Assembly: GCA_950295325.1 (NCBI GenBank) | Contig: OX485805.1 | Span: forward strand, 56,198,758-56,262,757 | Reading direction: 5' to 3' | From: Polytrichum commune | Taxonomy: Eukaryota > Streptophyta > Polytrichopsida > Polytrichales > Polytrichaceae | Length of the DNA: 64,000 nt | Shown here: positions 43,830-57,257 of the stretch, in pieces | How the letters are laid out: each line of letters opens with the position of its first letter | How positions within the stretch are numbered: position 1 is the stretch's first letter | Translations under genes and position numbers: made by a program | Notes under the pieces: model-generated | Seen by the model: only the letters and a program-made list of their open reading frames with translations | Database searches by the model: none | What the model was told of the DNA's origin: nothing

Positions 43830-44260
43830 GTCACTTTCTAGGGTTAGGGGTTAGGGTTTCGTTATCCTTTGGGACCTCGTTATCCTCCCAGCAACAATGA
43901 TCTCCTTGCGAACTGTCTTGGAAGTCTTTGTGTTTATCATCGTCTCAAGTATTGATTTGTTGTTGCATTTACTCAACAAATATCTTGCATGCATCCACTT
44001 ACATTGTCCACTTGAATCTCAATTTTGTGGAGAAAATGTGAGAAGCTTGTTGAAAGCATGTTGCAGCCAAACCTTGCAGAAACATACTAGCAAGCACATT
44101 ATTTTGTGCGATAAGAGTGTGCATCGTCTCACTCAATGATTTGTAATTGCATTTCCTCACATTGTTCACTCAAATGATTTTTCTTATCCATAGAGCGGAC
44201 ATGAGAGAGAACTTGTTGGGAAGCCTACACTACCCAAACCTTGCAGAAACAAACCAACAA
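43830..44260 (+). repeat. Telobox cluster and a following tandem duplication
   Basis: TAGGGTTAGGGGTTAGGGTTTCG at about 43838-43860 contains plant telobox (AAACCCTAA) elements. Two related units follow (about 43919-44108 and 44109-44260). They share CATCGTCTCA, GATTTGT.GTTGCATTT, CCAAACCTTGCAGAAACA and CAAGC. No ORF downstream looks like a gene. Confidence 0.5.
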
Positions 44261-44919
44261 GCGAAGAAAAAACACACATGAGGTGTTCACAAAGAATTAG
44301 GGTTATCTGGTTGCTATGGCAAGTGAAGGAAGTTAAGGAAGTGTTCCATGTCCCATTTACAGAACTCGCAATAATTATCTCGTCGTTCTACAAAGTAGAG
44401 GAAAATGAGCTTGAAATATACTAGCTCTTTCCATGTGACATGTCATTTTAACATGGTCCCTTTACTTTTTCATATTGGTGGGGAATGATGGAGAACGGTG
44501 GGGACTGACATGGAATGGTGGGGTGACGGCCACTACCACCACCACATTGTCCATTGTATAGCAGATAATAAATACATGCCCACTAAAGAGCACAATGGCG
44601 TATAGATACATCATGAGATGATCTTTTGTTGTTTTTCTCAATATAAATATTCGGGAATGCCTAAAAACATGTGACCATTTATCCACAAACTTCAACAAGT
44701 TTTCATTTTGACGTAGAGAAGCGTGGTGATAAAGTTGTTTTCTACTATCAAGGGGCACTTGTCTTTGAGTACTTTTCTTTTGTTATTTATTGCATACTTG
44801 GACCATCTATGTAAAGAACCCCCAAAGACACACATACACATGCGCATGCACAACAATGATGATACATGGATACCAAACCTATTATATAGTAAGGGCTTAT
44901 TTACATCATGGACCATAAA
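44261..44919. other. Intergenic, no gene seen
   Basis: ORFs up to 98 codons, without recognised motifs. Confidence 0.5.
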
Positions 44920-45150
44920 GTTGTCCTATGTCAAATGGCATTTTCCATGGTCACACTTCATGGTCCCACTTTCGTGGACCAATTTCCAAAAAATGCATTC
45001 TTAAAGCCTTTGGGCCCCTGACTAGGTGCAAACCAAACGGCACCAAGAGAAGTGATCATGCACCAAAAAGTGGATTATCTGAATTTTTTTTTCAATATTT
45101 GTCCAAAAAAGGGCACTTTTGAGAAATTTCTCCATGTTTGACACTCTCCC
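44920..45150 (+). repeat. Dispersed repeat, inverted relative to 29915-30125
   Basis: Shared landmarks are listed under the 29915 entry. This copy is in the opposite orientation. Confidence 0.5.
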
Positions 45151-48100
45151 CTTACTCTTCCCTCACAACTCTAGAAATATTTTGGGAAAAAAATTAAAAA
45201 AATTCTACCATGGCCCCTTCACAGTTGCAACGAGATGACCTCTTTTGCCTCTCCCACCGCAAAACCCATCGGACCATGACAATGGATAATGTAGGCATGA
45301 AAACATGCCTTTTTGGGTCAAGATCCACGGTCATTCTTACAGTTTTCTTTTCATCTTCATGTAACCCAAAGTGATCCCGGGACAAGTTCAATGGCCAATC
45401 ACATATTTTAGAGCAACAAGGGACGACTTCATGGTCCATGATGTAAACATCCCCTAAACAAAGCTCTCCCTTTATTACCTACTTATGACTCGAATTGCAT
45501 GCTCAACTTTTGTCTCTCATCCTTTATTGATTATAATTTTATTCAATTAGGACATTGCAAACAATGTTGACTTCACCACTTTCATCTTTTTCACTACATC
45601 CGTTGGTGATTTCAATCTCACTTTGTGCACATCATTCATTGATTGCCACACTTTCAATTTGGCCCCAAGCGGCACAATGACAAGTGGATCAGAGGTCAGT
45701 GATAAATAAACCAAACATTAGGGCTTGATGCCCCGATGTGAAGGAGTGATCATTCCCTATTACACTAATCATGTTTGACCAAGCATCAAGGTAACTTCCT
45801 TATGAAAGGTGGTCACCATAAGAGAGGTTGGTAATTATCATGTAGTTGGTTAGTTGGGGTATGGATTTTCAATGGGGTGGGGGGGGGGGACTCTAAGATA
45901 TTATCACAAGAACGAGGCTAGTTCATCACTAGAATGACCAAATGTTTAAAATTTTTTGAGGAAAGAACTTCACAAGGTATATTCAAAAAAATCATGATTT
46001 CCATCATTGATATAGGAGAGGTGTTGCCACACACATGATTAAATGCTCTAGATGGTAGTACTATTGAAACGTCCTTGATGCAATATAGCATTATGTTGCA
46101 ATTTGTGACACCCCTATGACAATTGGGTTGCTTGACATTGAAGTAGAGGTCAAAGCATGAACACATGAAAGACATAACCTTATGGTTTTCAAACACCATG
46201 GTCATGAATCATGCTAGCCAAGCACACACATGTTGCAAGACTTGGGCATGCAACTCCTGTATTATATGGCCCTGATTATAATCACTTATAATGCATTTTA
46301 GTCCAATCTCGAGTGATATTATACTGTAGGAAACTCGTGTAGCCCTTTTAACAAGGAATCCAAAAATGTAATTATGTATAAGAAATGGATATTTCTTGAA
46401 GCATACAATTGCATTAGAAACCTAACTATATGATTTCTTTTAGTATATGTACCATAGGCCAAACTACCCAACTTTTTGGGCTTTTTAATTGAAAAATATA
46501 AAATATAAAATATAAAAAAGAATTTTCCGATGATTTTTAATTTTAAATGGAGGCAACTACTCGTGTGGATCTTTTTAAATTAGATGCTCAATAAGGTTTA
46601 AAATAAGTGTTTCAATTCTTTATATACATTGTGGAGTTTTTTTTTTGATAAATATGCAACCCGACTTTTCGTAAAACTCATTTTAGGTAATTTGGTCTTC
46701 ACCCAACTTTTTGGTCATTTTAATTTTTACAGAAGCCATTATTTAAGGCATTTTAATGCCGACACCCATGTGTATAATATGGGAGTTGTGTACCTGGGCT
46801 GCAAGATCCCCCCCCCAATGGGAGCCCCACAATACTTGCCAATACTTGACACAACTTGAATGAGTGGAAAAATAAAGTGACACTTATATGGCATTATTCG
46901 ACCACAAAGTGTCATGAGTCTCAACTTGCAATGGAAAAAGAAACTTCCCCCACTTTGAGAAATTGAAACTCTAATATGGGATCTTGAATCCAAAGGTTGG
47001 TCCATTTAGGAGTCTTTTAGACCCAAAGTTATTTGGTCTCAAACCCACTCTCACAAGTATGTTGTGCTTTTGTGGACTTTGAGAACTCTTTGTAACCAAC
47101 TTCAAGGCTCCAAAAATATGAACAAGTGGCAATGAGTTCTCAAAAAGGACTATTTTACAACAATCATACCAATAGAAACTCAACATTTGTGTCACAAACT
47201 GCCAAGGGTTTAAAAATGCGAGTATCACATAAATTAATTATCTAAAATTGATATGGTAGATGGGTTCCATACTTTCATGTGTGTTTTGGATTGCTAAACC
47301 TCGTGAATCACAATGCATTGAATGTTAAAGAATGATTCAATGCATGTAACATTTCCCTTGCATTGTTGTCCTTTGAAGGTATGAGCACATGACCCAAAAG
47401 TGGGCCGCTTTATCTGCAAAACAACTACTTGGTTGAGCCACCAATTGGGGCAGTGACATTCTGTAGCTAAGTTCATACTGCAGCCAAGGCAAGTCACAAC
47501 GCAAGGTTGCAAATTGCAATAATATTGCAACATGCATCTTATGCTCACACAATAAACATATTATATGTGCTTTACCCCCAACGGAGTAAACACATTGTTT
47601 GTTTTTTACCCAATTTAAAAAAACATCCATTTTGCTACAATTTTGTTACTAATAAACTCATGTTGTCTTACTTTAAAATGTTGTGGCTCATGTCCTCCAA
47701 GGGTTGCCCAGGCTGTGGAAGCTTAAACCATGTGCCCAACCTAAGAAGCTATTTTTGAGTTGGTGCATTATTCCATACAATATAAAACCAAACATTTGAA
47801 ATGCATATTGTACAAAGAATGAATCGGCAACAATGGGGTCCCTCTCGGTTGCTCTCAAAAAGTATGTCCATGTGAAAGGACACTAAACTAGTGCACCATC
47901 ATGTACTGCAACAATTGGAGCCCAAAGTTAATATCACAATATGCCACAAGTGGATAGTTGATAAAATTATGATTGGACAAAGATGGAAGCAAGCTAATGA
48001 CCTAACATTATTCAGATTCATAACAATATTCCATGGGACTGACAATATTCCGTGGAATATTCTTACACTCGACCGAATATGGGAATAACCAATAACATTT

Positions 48101-48200
48101 TGTAGAATATTACCAGTCCTACAGAACATTGTTATGGATGTGAATGATGATATGGACGTGTTGTCACAAATTAAATGAGTATTGTGATAATTGAGTTGCT
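45151..48200. other. Intergenic, no gene seen
   Basis: AT-rich, with a G run near 45880 and a C run near 46808. The G and C runs are not clearly paired element ends. No ORF carries family motifs. Confidence 0.5.
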
Positions 48201-48595
48201 TGATTTTAGAGGATAGATAGATAGAAACTCCGGTCCCTTTTTAGCAAGGGGCTGGCGTGAATAAAGTGTCCGTTCGTAATGCCAATGACCCGATGCCCAC
48301 TGGACAAGGGGACATTGGGACAATACTACTCTCCCCTTTCGAGGATGGACACTATAGTGACACACTATACTATTTCCTAGCTAGCCACTAGTGCCTTGAG
48401 GATACCGGACATGGAATCCCCCCAAAGGGCTTTGAGGTACCCATACAACAAGGTCCAAGGACCCCCCACCATAGTTGGGTGGACTAAGGTGGTGAGCACC
48501 ACGCCGGCATGGGGAATAGAACCCACAACCTCCTCATTGGGGGCCATGAGCCCTAACCACCAAGCCAAGGCCCGTGGTGCCTGATTTTAGAGGAT
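48201..48595 (-). mobile_element. tRNA-derived SINE with 14-bp target duplications
   Basis: TGATTTTAGAGGAT occurs at 48201-48214 and 48582-48595. On the minus strand the element starts near 48581 with a head containing an A-box-like TGGCTTGGTGGTTAGGG and a B-box-like GGTTGTGGGTTCTATTCCCC about 35 bases later, the RNA polymerase III promoter layout of tRNA SINEs. It ends in TTTCTATCTATCTATCC at 48215, a simple-repeat tail. The body is about 367 bp and non-coding. Confidence 0.75.
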
Positions 48596-48599
48596 TAAA

Positions 48600-51420
48600 T
48601 AAGACTTCTTGTAAATAAATATTGATTGTACCTAGTGCATTCTAGAAGAAGAAGAAGAACTCCGGTCTCCAGAGTAGTGCATTCTACGTGTAAGAAAGCC
48701 CTTGTGCTACCCTCACAATTCATCTTTTTATGTGAAGTGACACTTGAGCATTGAATGCGTTACCTTCTACCTCAACAATCGATTGCATTGCAAAGATGGA
48801 AACAAGATTATAATGTCCTCCAACCAATGATTTTTTGTTTCTCAAATTTTCAAGATAGCCACACTAGCAACAATCATTGAAGCCATGAAGCCACATATCG
48901 ATGATAATATAAATATGAGCATATTCATTCCGAAATTGACATTCTCATGCGATTGGTACGGTTTGTTTGGTGGTTGTATGACTATGATATGGATGAGAAA
49001 TTGATGGCAAGTTTCATTGTCTATTTTTAGCATGTACATATGGTGACAAATCACCTCCAAAAACGTTGGCTCCAATTGATTTGACCACTCGGATGACAAT
49101 TGGGTTGCATGACTTTTAGGGTTTTATTGCAATGAGTGTAATGTTTATGTGATGAATGCATTGACACCTAGTGCATTCCACATGTAGCAATCCCCTTGGT
49201 TCCTTCTAAACCTCTTTTTAAGTGGGAATACATTTTTTATGTGTGCAATTCACAAAGAGGTAATTGTCAAAAAATTTAAGCCACGTGAGAAGAAGTATAG
49301 GGTATTTTTAATTCAAAAGTATAAAGATTTATATAAATTTTGGAATTATTGTAACTTGGATGAAATGACCCATACAATATTATATCTGAAATAAGGTAGG
49401 TGAAAAGTATAAGTAATAATTAAATTATATTAATAAAGTAGGGTTGTCATATTTGGAAGAACAAAGGATTTATGTGAGATTCAATGCGTGTCTTCAAAAT
49501 TGCCCCGATTGACTAAAACGTCGTTGAATTTACATGTTGGCTATGGACGAACCTTAAATGCATTGAAGGTTGAATTATTTGGCTTCAAGGGAAAATCTCA
49601 TCATGACAAATCTGACATCATATGACTAACGAGGTGCAACTTTTATTTCCTTTCTCGTGATTTATAAAAACTTATAATCTTGTATTCTAATAATATTTTA
49701 TGATAAGGGCATCTCATATGCGGACTTAGGGTAGGGCATACTTACTAAGGTTTGAGGAGTCGTGAGGGGGCTACTTGTCAAAGACTCGGGGAAGAGTCAA
49801 GCTCGTTAGAGAGAGACATAGACAAAGATAGAGAGAGAGGGAGAGAGTTGCCAAGCAGATAGTGATTGAAAGCATCAACTCAATTTTGATTTGGTATTGT
49901 GTGCATGTTTGGGGTGGTCACCATGGGCTTTGAGATAGTGTTGGACTGTTTCAAGATAGAGTTGTATCCATGTATAATTCAATTTTATTTGCATGCACTG
50001 TTAATGTAGTGTTTTCATTTTGTTATGGATCAATGTCAATTTATGTCAAATTCCAAGATTTTGATAAATGATACAATCTACAAACAAAATAATGTCAAAA
50101 ATAATAAATTCACAATATAAATTGTATTTAAATGTAAGGTCCTGAAAAATACCTCAAAGTACCATTTTATCTAGCCAATTATTCAAAAAATTAGATAAAT
50201 AGCCCATCTTTATTTACCCCTGACTGCATGTGCTTTACATGAGTATATAGCTTGTGATCTCCCTAGGGTGCAATCATGTTGCCTTCGATAATAGGTTGTC
50301 TCTTTAGGCATGCAAATTACTTTGAATCAAAATCATATTACAAAATATTAATGACTTTTTAACTTTATTCATCCGTATAGCAACCACAATAAAATCAACA
50401 TATACTATATTTGTATTAGTGTGGTAGTATTTATTCAAACTAGTGTTAAACGTCATTATATGAGTGTGGGGCAAACCTAAATGCACATATCAACGTAGAT
50501 GATTTATCATGCACTACAACAATTTGGGTAGCTAAAATACTTTGTCATGATTTGTCACAACTTGACAAAAAGTTATTCCATAATGTCACATGCTACACTA
50601 ATTCTCCATTATCATACATCCTTTTGAACACTACATACCTTCTTAATATCACGTGCACTTTGGTTGTCACAAGTGTGAAATAGGGAGGTTAGAATATACC
50701 TTTATGGACTTCCTTACGAAGACCTATTCATTACACGTGCCAAAATGAACAAGATGCATAATGATAGATTGTAATACGCCACCCATTTCTTTCCCCACAA
50801 AACTACACTCTATAATGATCATAGTTTAACTTGTATCAAAAACTATTTACGAAAGGGAGCGGTCACGGAACGTTGAATAATGTGATGCATCTTGTTGCAT
50901 CACAACGATTGGAGCAAATGCGGTGCAATTTGGTGTGACTTCATAGACTTTGAAGCAAAATGGAGTCGGACGGAGACGAACACGAAAGCTAAAGCAAAAG
51001 GCAAACTTAAGAGTGATGTGTTTTGATCGATCGATTCGACGGCTCCCTTGATGATGATCGGGTTGCTTGACTTTATGGGGATTGCACGGCTTTCGAAGGG
51101 GCTAGCTTATGTGCATAGCTAATTGGGCGCATTGAAAAGGAAAGGGAAGGGAAGGGAAGGGAAGGAAAGAGAGGGGGAGGGAGGGTTGAAAGCCTTACAT
51201 TGTTGTTGCCTTGGAAGTTGGGAGGGGGTAAGCAACCATGGTTGGAAAGGAACAAGGGGAGGGCCCACAAAATCCCAACCCTAGTTAGAGTTGGAACTCC
51301 AGCCAGGGCAACCTAGGGTTAGTGGCCGGGGAAGGGAAGGGAAGGAGAAGATAAAGGCACATCGCAGCCCCCCATGGCTCCCCGAAGGTGCGGCGATGGT
51401 GGACGCTAGGGTTCTACTTT
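48600..51420. other. Intergenic, no gene seen; GGAAG microsatellite at 51137-51185
   Basis: A CACTACAACAATTTGGG string at about 50514 matches a CACTA-type terminus. A (GGGAA)n tract lies near the probable PAT1 promoter. No coding signal. Confidence 0.5.
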
Positions 51421-53046
51421 GCTAAGCGATCATTGAAAATCTCACCTTTCAACTAGCACCGCTGCGTAGCGTGGCGCCACAGCTTCTGAACGCTCCATCA
51501 GCCGGGCAATTTGGTGCGGGATCGGTTCTAGAAAAGGGTAGGAAAACGCCGTTTGTTTGTTTGTTTGTTTGTGTGTGTGTGTATATGTTAACGGCGCTTT
51601 TTTTTTTTGAGGTGAAACTTTTGCAATCAATCATTGTCGTGGCTACTATGCCGTAGTAGCTCCTGCACCACAGCCGTGCCGTATCCACCAGGGTTTGGTG
51701 TCTGCGGTGACCGGGGTTGTTGTGATGGAATTTGGAGAAAATCGCAGGGGTTTGAATCCCGTTCCTTGCGTGCATTTGTGAGCGAACCGGAGGAAATTGA
51801 AAGGGAATCTCGTGTAGCAAGCAGGACTTTTCTCTCGACATTTTGCTCGCAGGTCTTATTCAGCGGATATCTATCTTGAAGGGTAATGGAAATCTGTTTC
51901 GGTCTAGGTTTTGTTGTGGCGTTCTTCGTGGAGGCCTTTGCGAAGATCTTGAAGTCTCGATATCGTTTCTCAAATTCCATCGATAGTACATAGATAGAAG
52001 CACTGAAGCACTCGAGGAATTTGCTTGTAGAAGAATTGGATGGTTTGTAGCTGTGCCTGGAGTGTGTTCGGTACATGATCCGTTTTCTTCGTAGTTGAAC
52101 TGAAGCTCCTGTGGCCTGAAAGTCTTGAATTGGCCACTGGAGCGAGTTTCTTAGATAGGTGTGTGTGTGTAGTCGTTGTGATGGTGTTCTCCACTCTGCA
52201 TCTATCCCATTCTTTCCGGAGTTAAGAGTAGGTATCGGGTGACCTTGACGATGCGGGAAGGATTTGAAAAGAGCCATGCATCATACATCATGTACCATGT
52301 GTTACATGCAAGCATGTGCTGTGTATGAAGTACGGCTAGGGAGAGTTTGCATGGTTGATGATGCATGATAGCATCATTTTGAGGAATTATAGGTCCTGCA
52401 TCTTGGGATTTGCAAGATATTGATGAATGATATCGATGTTCTCATCTCACTTTACTCCTCTGCCTCCTATCTGCCATATGAGATCGAGCTCACATTGGAA
52501 TGTCAGAAAGGTAGTGGACGGGTTTCTGCAGGTTCCTTACACAGGATTTGCACTCTGCTCTTCCCTAAGCTTCTTGAACTGGGGACTTGTGTTCATGTTC
52601 TTGCACCCTTTTTCATTTATACTCATGCGTGTTTCAATGGGTTTTTTCTGGTTTGAATGCGTTTAGTGCTTCCTCCACAGGCTTAGTGGGGTGCTTGTTG
52701 TGTTTGTCACGAACTGGATAGTACGATCAGGTCCTCCATGTCCGTGCATCGTTTATGACGTATCGATTCCATTTTTTGTGCAGTTTTCATGTTGTGTCAT
52801 CTTTAGGTCAATGGTTCGCATGGAAAGAACTGACGATGACAAATAATTTTGTGTGCATCAGGGGAATTTGGCAGGTGGTTGTGTAGGAGCATCTTGTACA
52901 GGTAGCAGTTGCAGAAGTCAAATAGTTTGTGGTATGGAGCCACACCCAATGCACTGGCTTTAGGGTCGATTGACGAACGTAGACGAAGTATCAGTTGAGT
53001 CAAATTCAAGGTACTATATCTGGTGAAAACGCTAGAAGCAACGAGT
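51421..53046 (+). promoter_or_regulatory. Probable promoter, 5' leader and leader intron of PAT1-like gene
   Basis: From about 51430 base composition rises, and pyrimidine runs, GTTT/GTGT repeats and several GTAA/TGCAG-type splice-like sites appear. An in-frame TGA at 52996-52998 closes the PAT1 frame, so the coding part begins at 53047 and this region is untranslated. Exact exons cannot be placed. A 216-codon antisense ORF here (52277-51627) has no family features. Confidence 0.4.
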
Positions 53047-56000
53047 ATGCAGGACTCAAGTGACAAGCATCCTAAGATGGACGCAGCCGGCAACCATGAT
53101 GGCAGTTCCAGTGCTAGTGCATTTCCTCCCACTCGAGGTTCACGTGAGTAGTTTCTGTCCTTGATTCAGAAAATATTGCATAACGTGTGAAATTTGGCAG
53201 GGTTCTCTTCATGTCCCCACGTACATGAACATGTTTAGCAAAACATGTATAGCGACCTGATGACGTATTTGAAGTCCCTAATCTGGTGTTAGTCATATGC
53301 AGATCAAATGATTGTCTTCGGTATGTTTTTGGTGTAATCTCTCGAAAATCCCTGAGCACTTTTTGGACTCTGCACGTAGAATCAGGCTGTTAGTTTCTCT
53401 TGTTGTGGTGAGACTCTAGTGGTGCGGTCCTAGTCAGTCAGCTCACTCTTGCAAATGCCATGTAATGGGATACATGGTTTTGTGACCTTATTGCTACTTC
53501 ATGTTGTAACATCCATGAAAGAAGACATCCAATCGTTCACATTGCATAACCATTGGTGGGGTTTAATCCCGTATGGGTTTTTTTGCCTGTGCAGGCGATG
53601 AATTTTTTGATGCTTCACAGTATGCTTTCTTTGGGCAAGAGGTAGCAGAAGAAATTGAACTTGGAGGCTTAGATGAAGAAGATGGTGGGGAGCAAGTCGA
53701 AGATGGAGATGATCCACTAGACAACATCGCGGGAACGGATGAGGTGTGATGTTTCTGCACTTATTCTTGTAGAGATTCTTCACACTCTAGGTTGATGGTT
53801 TGCAAAACATGGTCAGGTGCATTGGTTGTTTGTGTAAATAGAGTGTGCACTAAAGACTTTAATCACTGAGACTGTCTTTTTGTGTTGATGATTATGTAAG
53901 CTTTTTCTTGGCTACTTGTATAAGTTATATTTCATTATTATAACTTTTTAGAGTGTGTGTGCAATGTCGACTGGAGTGAATGGAGTTCTACCTCATGGAT
54001 CTTGGAACACTAAATTCATTCTGGTTATTCATAGAAGCCTTCCATTATATAGAGGAAGGATGCAGCTGAATTCCACATGTTGCTGAATTTGATATCTATG
54101 TGCAATTTTGGCCTCGTTAGGCCCTTTTGTGACATTTGTTTTTGACTTGACAGGTAGTGGTACATGAGGCACGTGAACCACATGATACACTTCCAGAGTG
54201 GGATAGCGTATCTGATCTTACTACATCCTTTGCTAAGGTACAAACACCTCCAATTAATTTGTTTTATTGCAAAACCTATGGAGTTACATCTCTGGGCATC
54301 AGTCCTTTTTCTTCCAAGTCTGACTTAGATTGGTTATGCATTATCTTCAAGCATGGTTGTTTTCCATATAGAGGACCCTCAATGTGAAGGCACATGAAGC
54401 TCTTCAATGGTTCTAAACAGTTTTCTCTTTCTGATTCGTTTGGTTCTCAGCTGAACAGGAGATCACCTCGAAGGGAAGAGGGTGTCCAAAGTTTGTCGGA
54501 TGATGGAAGGTCGCTGTTTGCAAGCCGAGAGAGTAAGGAAGATTTGCATTACCTGTTTACAAGTTAATATTTTCCTTGTGTCTTGTTTACTAGTAACAAA
54601 TATAGAAGTGGTACCTTGCTGAATGTTGTTATCCATTTTTTGCAGCTACAGCACCACCTGATCGGTTGTTTGAGGGAGTTCCTGGTCACAATTGGCTTGA
54701 TCGGCCTGTCCTGGACAAAGAAGCTGAGGGTGGTTCACGTAAATGGTGGCCAGGGAATCAACACCAGTCAGTTCAGGGTGTTGATTTTGAGGGACTGCCT
54801 TTAGGGCCACCTTCTCACCAGCAGCCTAGGCAAGGGCAACCTCAACAGCAACCTCAGCAGCAACAGTGGTGGGGTGGTGATGCTGGTTTGACTCACTTAT
54901 CTGCCCCACACTCTCTGGGAGGGGTTTATCCTCCCCTGTCTGTGAGACAACCACACCAGGTATGTATCCTCGTAATGACCCTGAGTTTTGTTTTCCTGTT
55001 TTTCTTGCAATAACCCTGATAGTCTCAACAAGACTTTATTTGGACAAAGTAGTATGTGAAATGGTTATGAAATCTATTGAAGAGTATTTTCTTTGTGCAG
55101 CGTGCTCCTACTTCCCCTGGTCCTCAATACCGGCACTCAATGCCAGGACCTCCGGCAATGGCTCACCTTGGTGGTGGGGGTGTTATCCCATCCCATATGG
55201 TGTATGGCCCAGGACAACCACCCTTCACTTCCACAGGACCTATTTTACCCCCTGTACAGCCCCAACCTGGATCTTGGTCACAGCGCCCAAATGGAGCAGC
55301 AGTTCCTGGAAACACTTTACCCCAGCAGATGCCACTCATGCCACCACAAGTTATGCTACAGTATCATAGACCACAGCCCCCTCTTCACTCTAGTCCACCC
55401 CCACCATATGGGCAGGTCCCTTATGGAAGTTCACCACCTCCTGGATCAGAGCATATCATGCAGAAAATGAATGATGGTGGAATGGGACGCGAGTTTTGGG
55501 ACCAAAGGGAACAACGATTTGATCCACAATTTCGGTCTAGGCAGGGCCATCAAAGGTTTTACCCCCAGAATGCTCCACCAGATGGTGGCCATGCAGGTGA
55601 GTATGGCCTGACCTTATTTTGTAAGCATCTCATGCCTGGTAAGAAGTTATGTTTATTAACATGGTGAGTGAGAGTGCCAGATTGGTTGTTTTGAAGCTGA
55701 GGGGGGGGGGTGTCTGGGTTGCATGGTTAAATTTGCATGATCATATTAAATTGTTAAACTGATCTTTGTGTTATGCCTTTCTTATAGGGAGAGGGGGTCC
55801 AAACGGATGGCAACCATTTCGTTCCAAGTATATGACAGCTGAAGAGATTGAGAATATTGTACGAATCCAATGGGCTGCTACTCATGGTAGTGATCCTTAT
55901 ATTGATGATTATTACCACCAAGCTGTGCAATCAAAAATGGCTGGGGGAACTCCCCATGGGCGCCGCCATTTTGCACCATCTCATACGCGTGATATGCCTT

Positions 56001-57257
56001 CCCATGCCAGAGCAGCAGCTGAGCCTCATGCATATCTTCAAGTTGATGCGTTGGGCAGAGTTCCATTCTCTTCGATACGCAGGTATGCCTTTTTCTTTCA
56101 CTTCATCAATCAGCTAGGGTCTCAGTTGATAGTTTTTTGATCTTCTTTGCATAGTTTTTTGACATGCAAATTTCTTTCACAGGCCACGACCTCTGCTTGA
56201 GGTGGACCCAGCAAAACCAGAGGGAATGGCTATGGCTGACCATGCAAATGGGGATCTTGGTCTTGAAACTATGTCTCCTCAAAGGCCATTAGAACAAGAG
56301 CCAATGCTGGCAGCACGGATTGCTATAGAAGATGGACTCTGTCTTCTCCTTGATGTTGATGATATCGATCGTTTACTGCAAATCCAGCAACATCCGGATG
56401 GTGGTGCCCAGCTTCGCAGGCGCCGTCAAATCCTTCTGGAGGGGTTGGCGGCCTCCCTGCAATTAGCAGATCCTTTGGGTAACACTGCTGATCTGGGGAA
56501 TCGTATACTAAATGGACGATTTGTGGGGCTAAACCCTAAAGATGACCTTGTGTTTTTGCGGCTAGTATCCCTACCAAAGGGGAAGAAGCTATTGACTAGG
56601 TACCTTCAGTTGCTAAACCCTGGGAGTGAACTTGTACAGGTAGTGTGTATGGCTGTTTCCCGTCACTTAAGGTTCCTCTTCAATGGTCCTCAGTCTGATC
56701 CTGGATCAGCAGCTACTAGTGCCGGCCTGGCCAATGCAGTTGCAATGTCCTTGTTGAGTATGGACCTTCCTTCATTGAGTGCGTGTTTACTCTCTGTTGT
56801 TTTGGCATCCGAGCCTGCTCCTCTCCGCCCAATGGGGGCTGCTGCTGGGGATGGGGCTACTGTCATTCTTAGATCTGTTTTAGAAAGGGCAAGTATCGTA
56901 AGGAGGGATCGACATGCCTATTATAGTCAACAGAGCCTTAGTATATGGCAACACGCATTTGATGCATTTTTTGCACTTCTCACAAAATATTGTACCAATA
57001 AATATGATAGTGTAATACATTCTCTGCTGATGTCTTACCCTGGGAATATACCGGCCATCAACGCGGCCGCGGACGAAGCTCTGAAAAAGGAAATACCTGT
57101 GGAGCTACTCCAGGCGACTCTCCCTCACACTAGTGAACAGCAAAGGAAGCTGTTGTATGATCTCATCACCAACAGAGCTGGCGCTATGAGTGGACTTCCC
57201 AACCAGGGTGCCTCAGCCGATAGCCATGCAAGTAGTACAGCTACAGTGCGTGGCTGA
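53047..57257 (+). CDS. PAT1-family mRNA decapping/decay factor, 8 coding exons, 863 aa
   Basis: Exons: 53047-53143, 53595-53743, 54154-54237, 54451-54532, 54646-54959, 55101-55596, 55788-56082, 56183-57257; 2592 nt in phase with GT-AG ends. ATG 53047 is the first after an in-frame stop. Residues 34-82 carry DEFFDASQYAFFG and an acidic stretch, the conserved N-terminal motif of plant PAT1 homologues. Residues about 140-400 are Pro/Gln/Gly-rich and low-complexity. Residues about 409-505 include the YMTAEEIENIVRIQWAATH block with DPYIDDYYHQA. The C-terminal PatL1 helical repeat region (about 540-840) contains ARIAIEDGLCLLLDVDDIDR and GKKLLTRYLQLLNPGSELVQ. Family role: a scaffold linking the LSM1-7 ring, DDX6-type helicase and decapping enzyme in P-bodies. 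The N-terminus is slightly short but otherwise intact. Confidence 0.94.

Noticed and set aside
43838-43860. Interstitial telomere array
   Set aside because: Only two to three imperfect units; better described as teloboxes.
44462-44758. 98-codon minus ORF
   Set aside because: Low-complexity Val/His stretches and no family similarity.
45880-46820. G run at 45.88 kb and C run at 46.81 kb as ends of one MITE
   Set aside because: Flanking and subterminal sequences do not match, unlike the element at 2.5 kb.
48377-48584. ORFs on both strands around 48.4-48.6 kb
   Set aside because: They are translations of the SINE body, not genes.
51735-51765. tRNA-like GGTTTGAATCCC
   Set aside because: It resembles a B box, but no A box, cloverleaf or acceptor stem could be paired around it.
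51627-52277. 216-codon ORF antisense to the PAT1 leader region
   Set aside because: No recognisable domain and biased Ser/Arg/Pro composition, lying across the presumed leader region of the PAT1-like gene. It is best explained as fortuitous.
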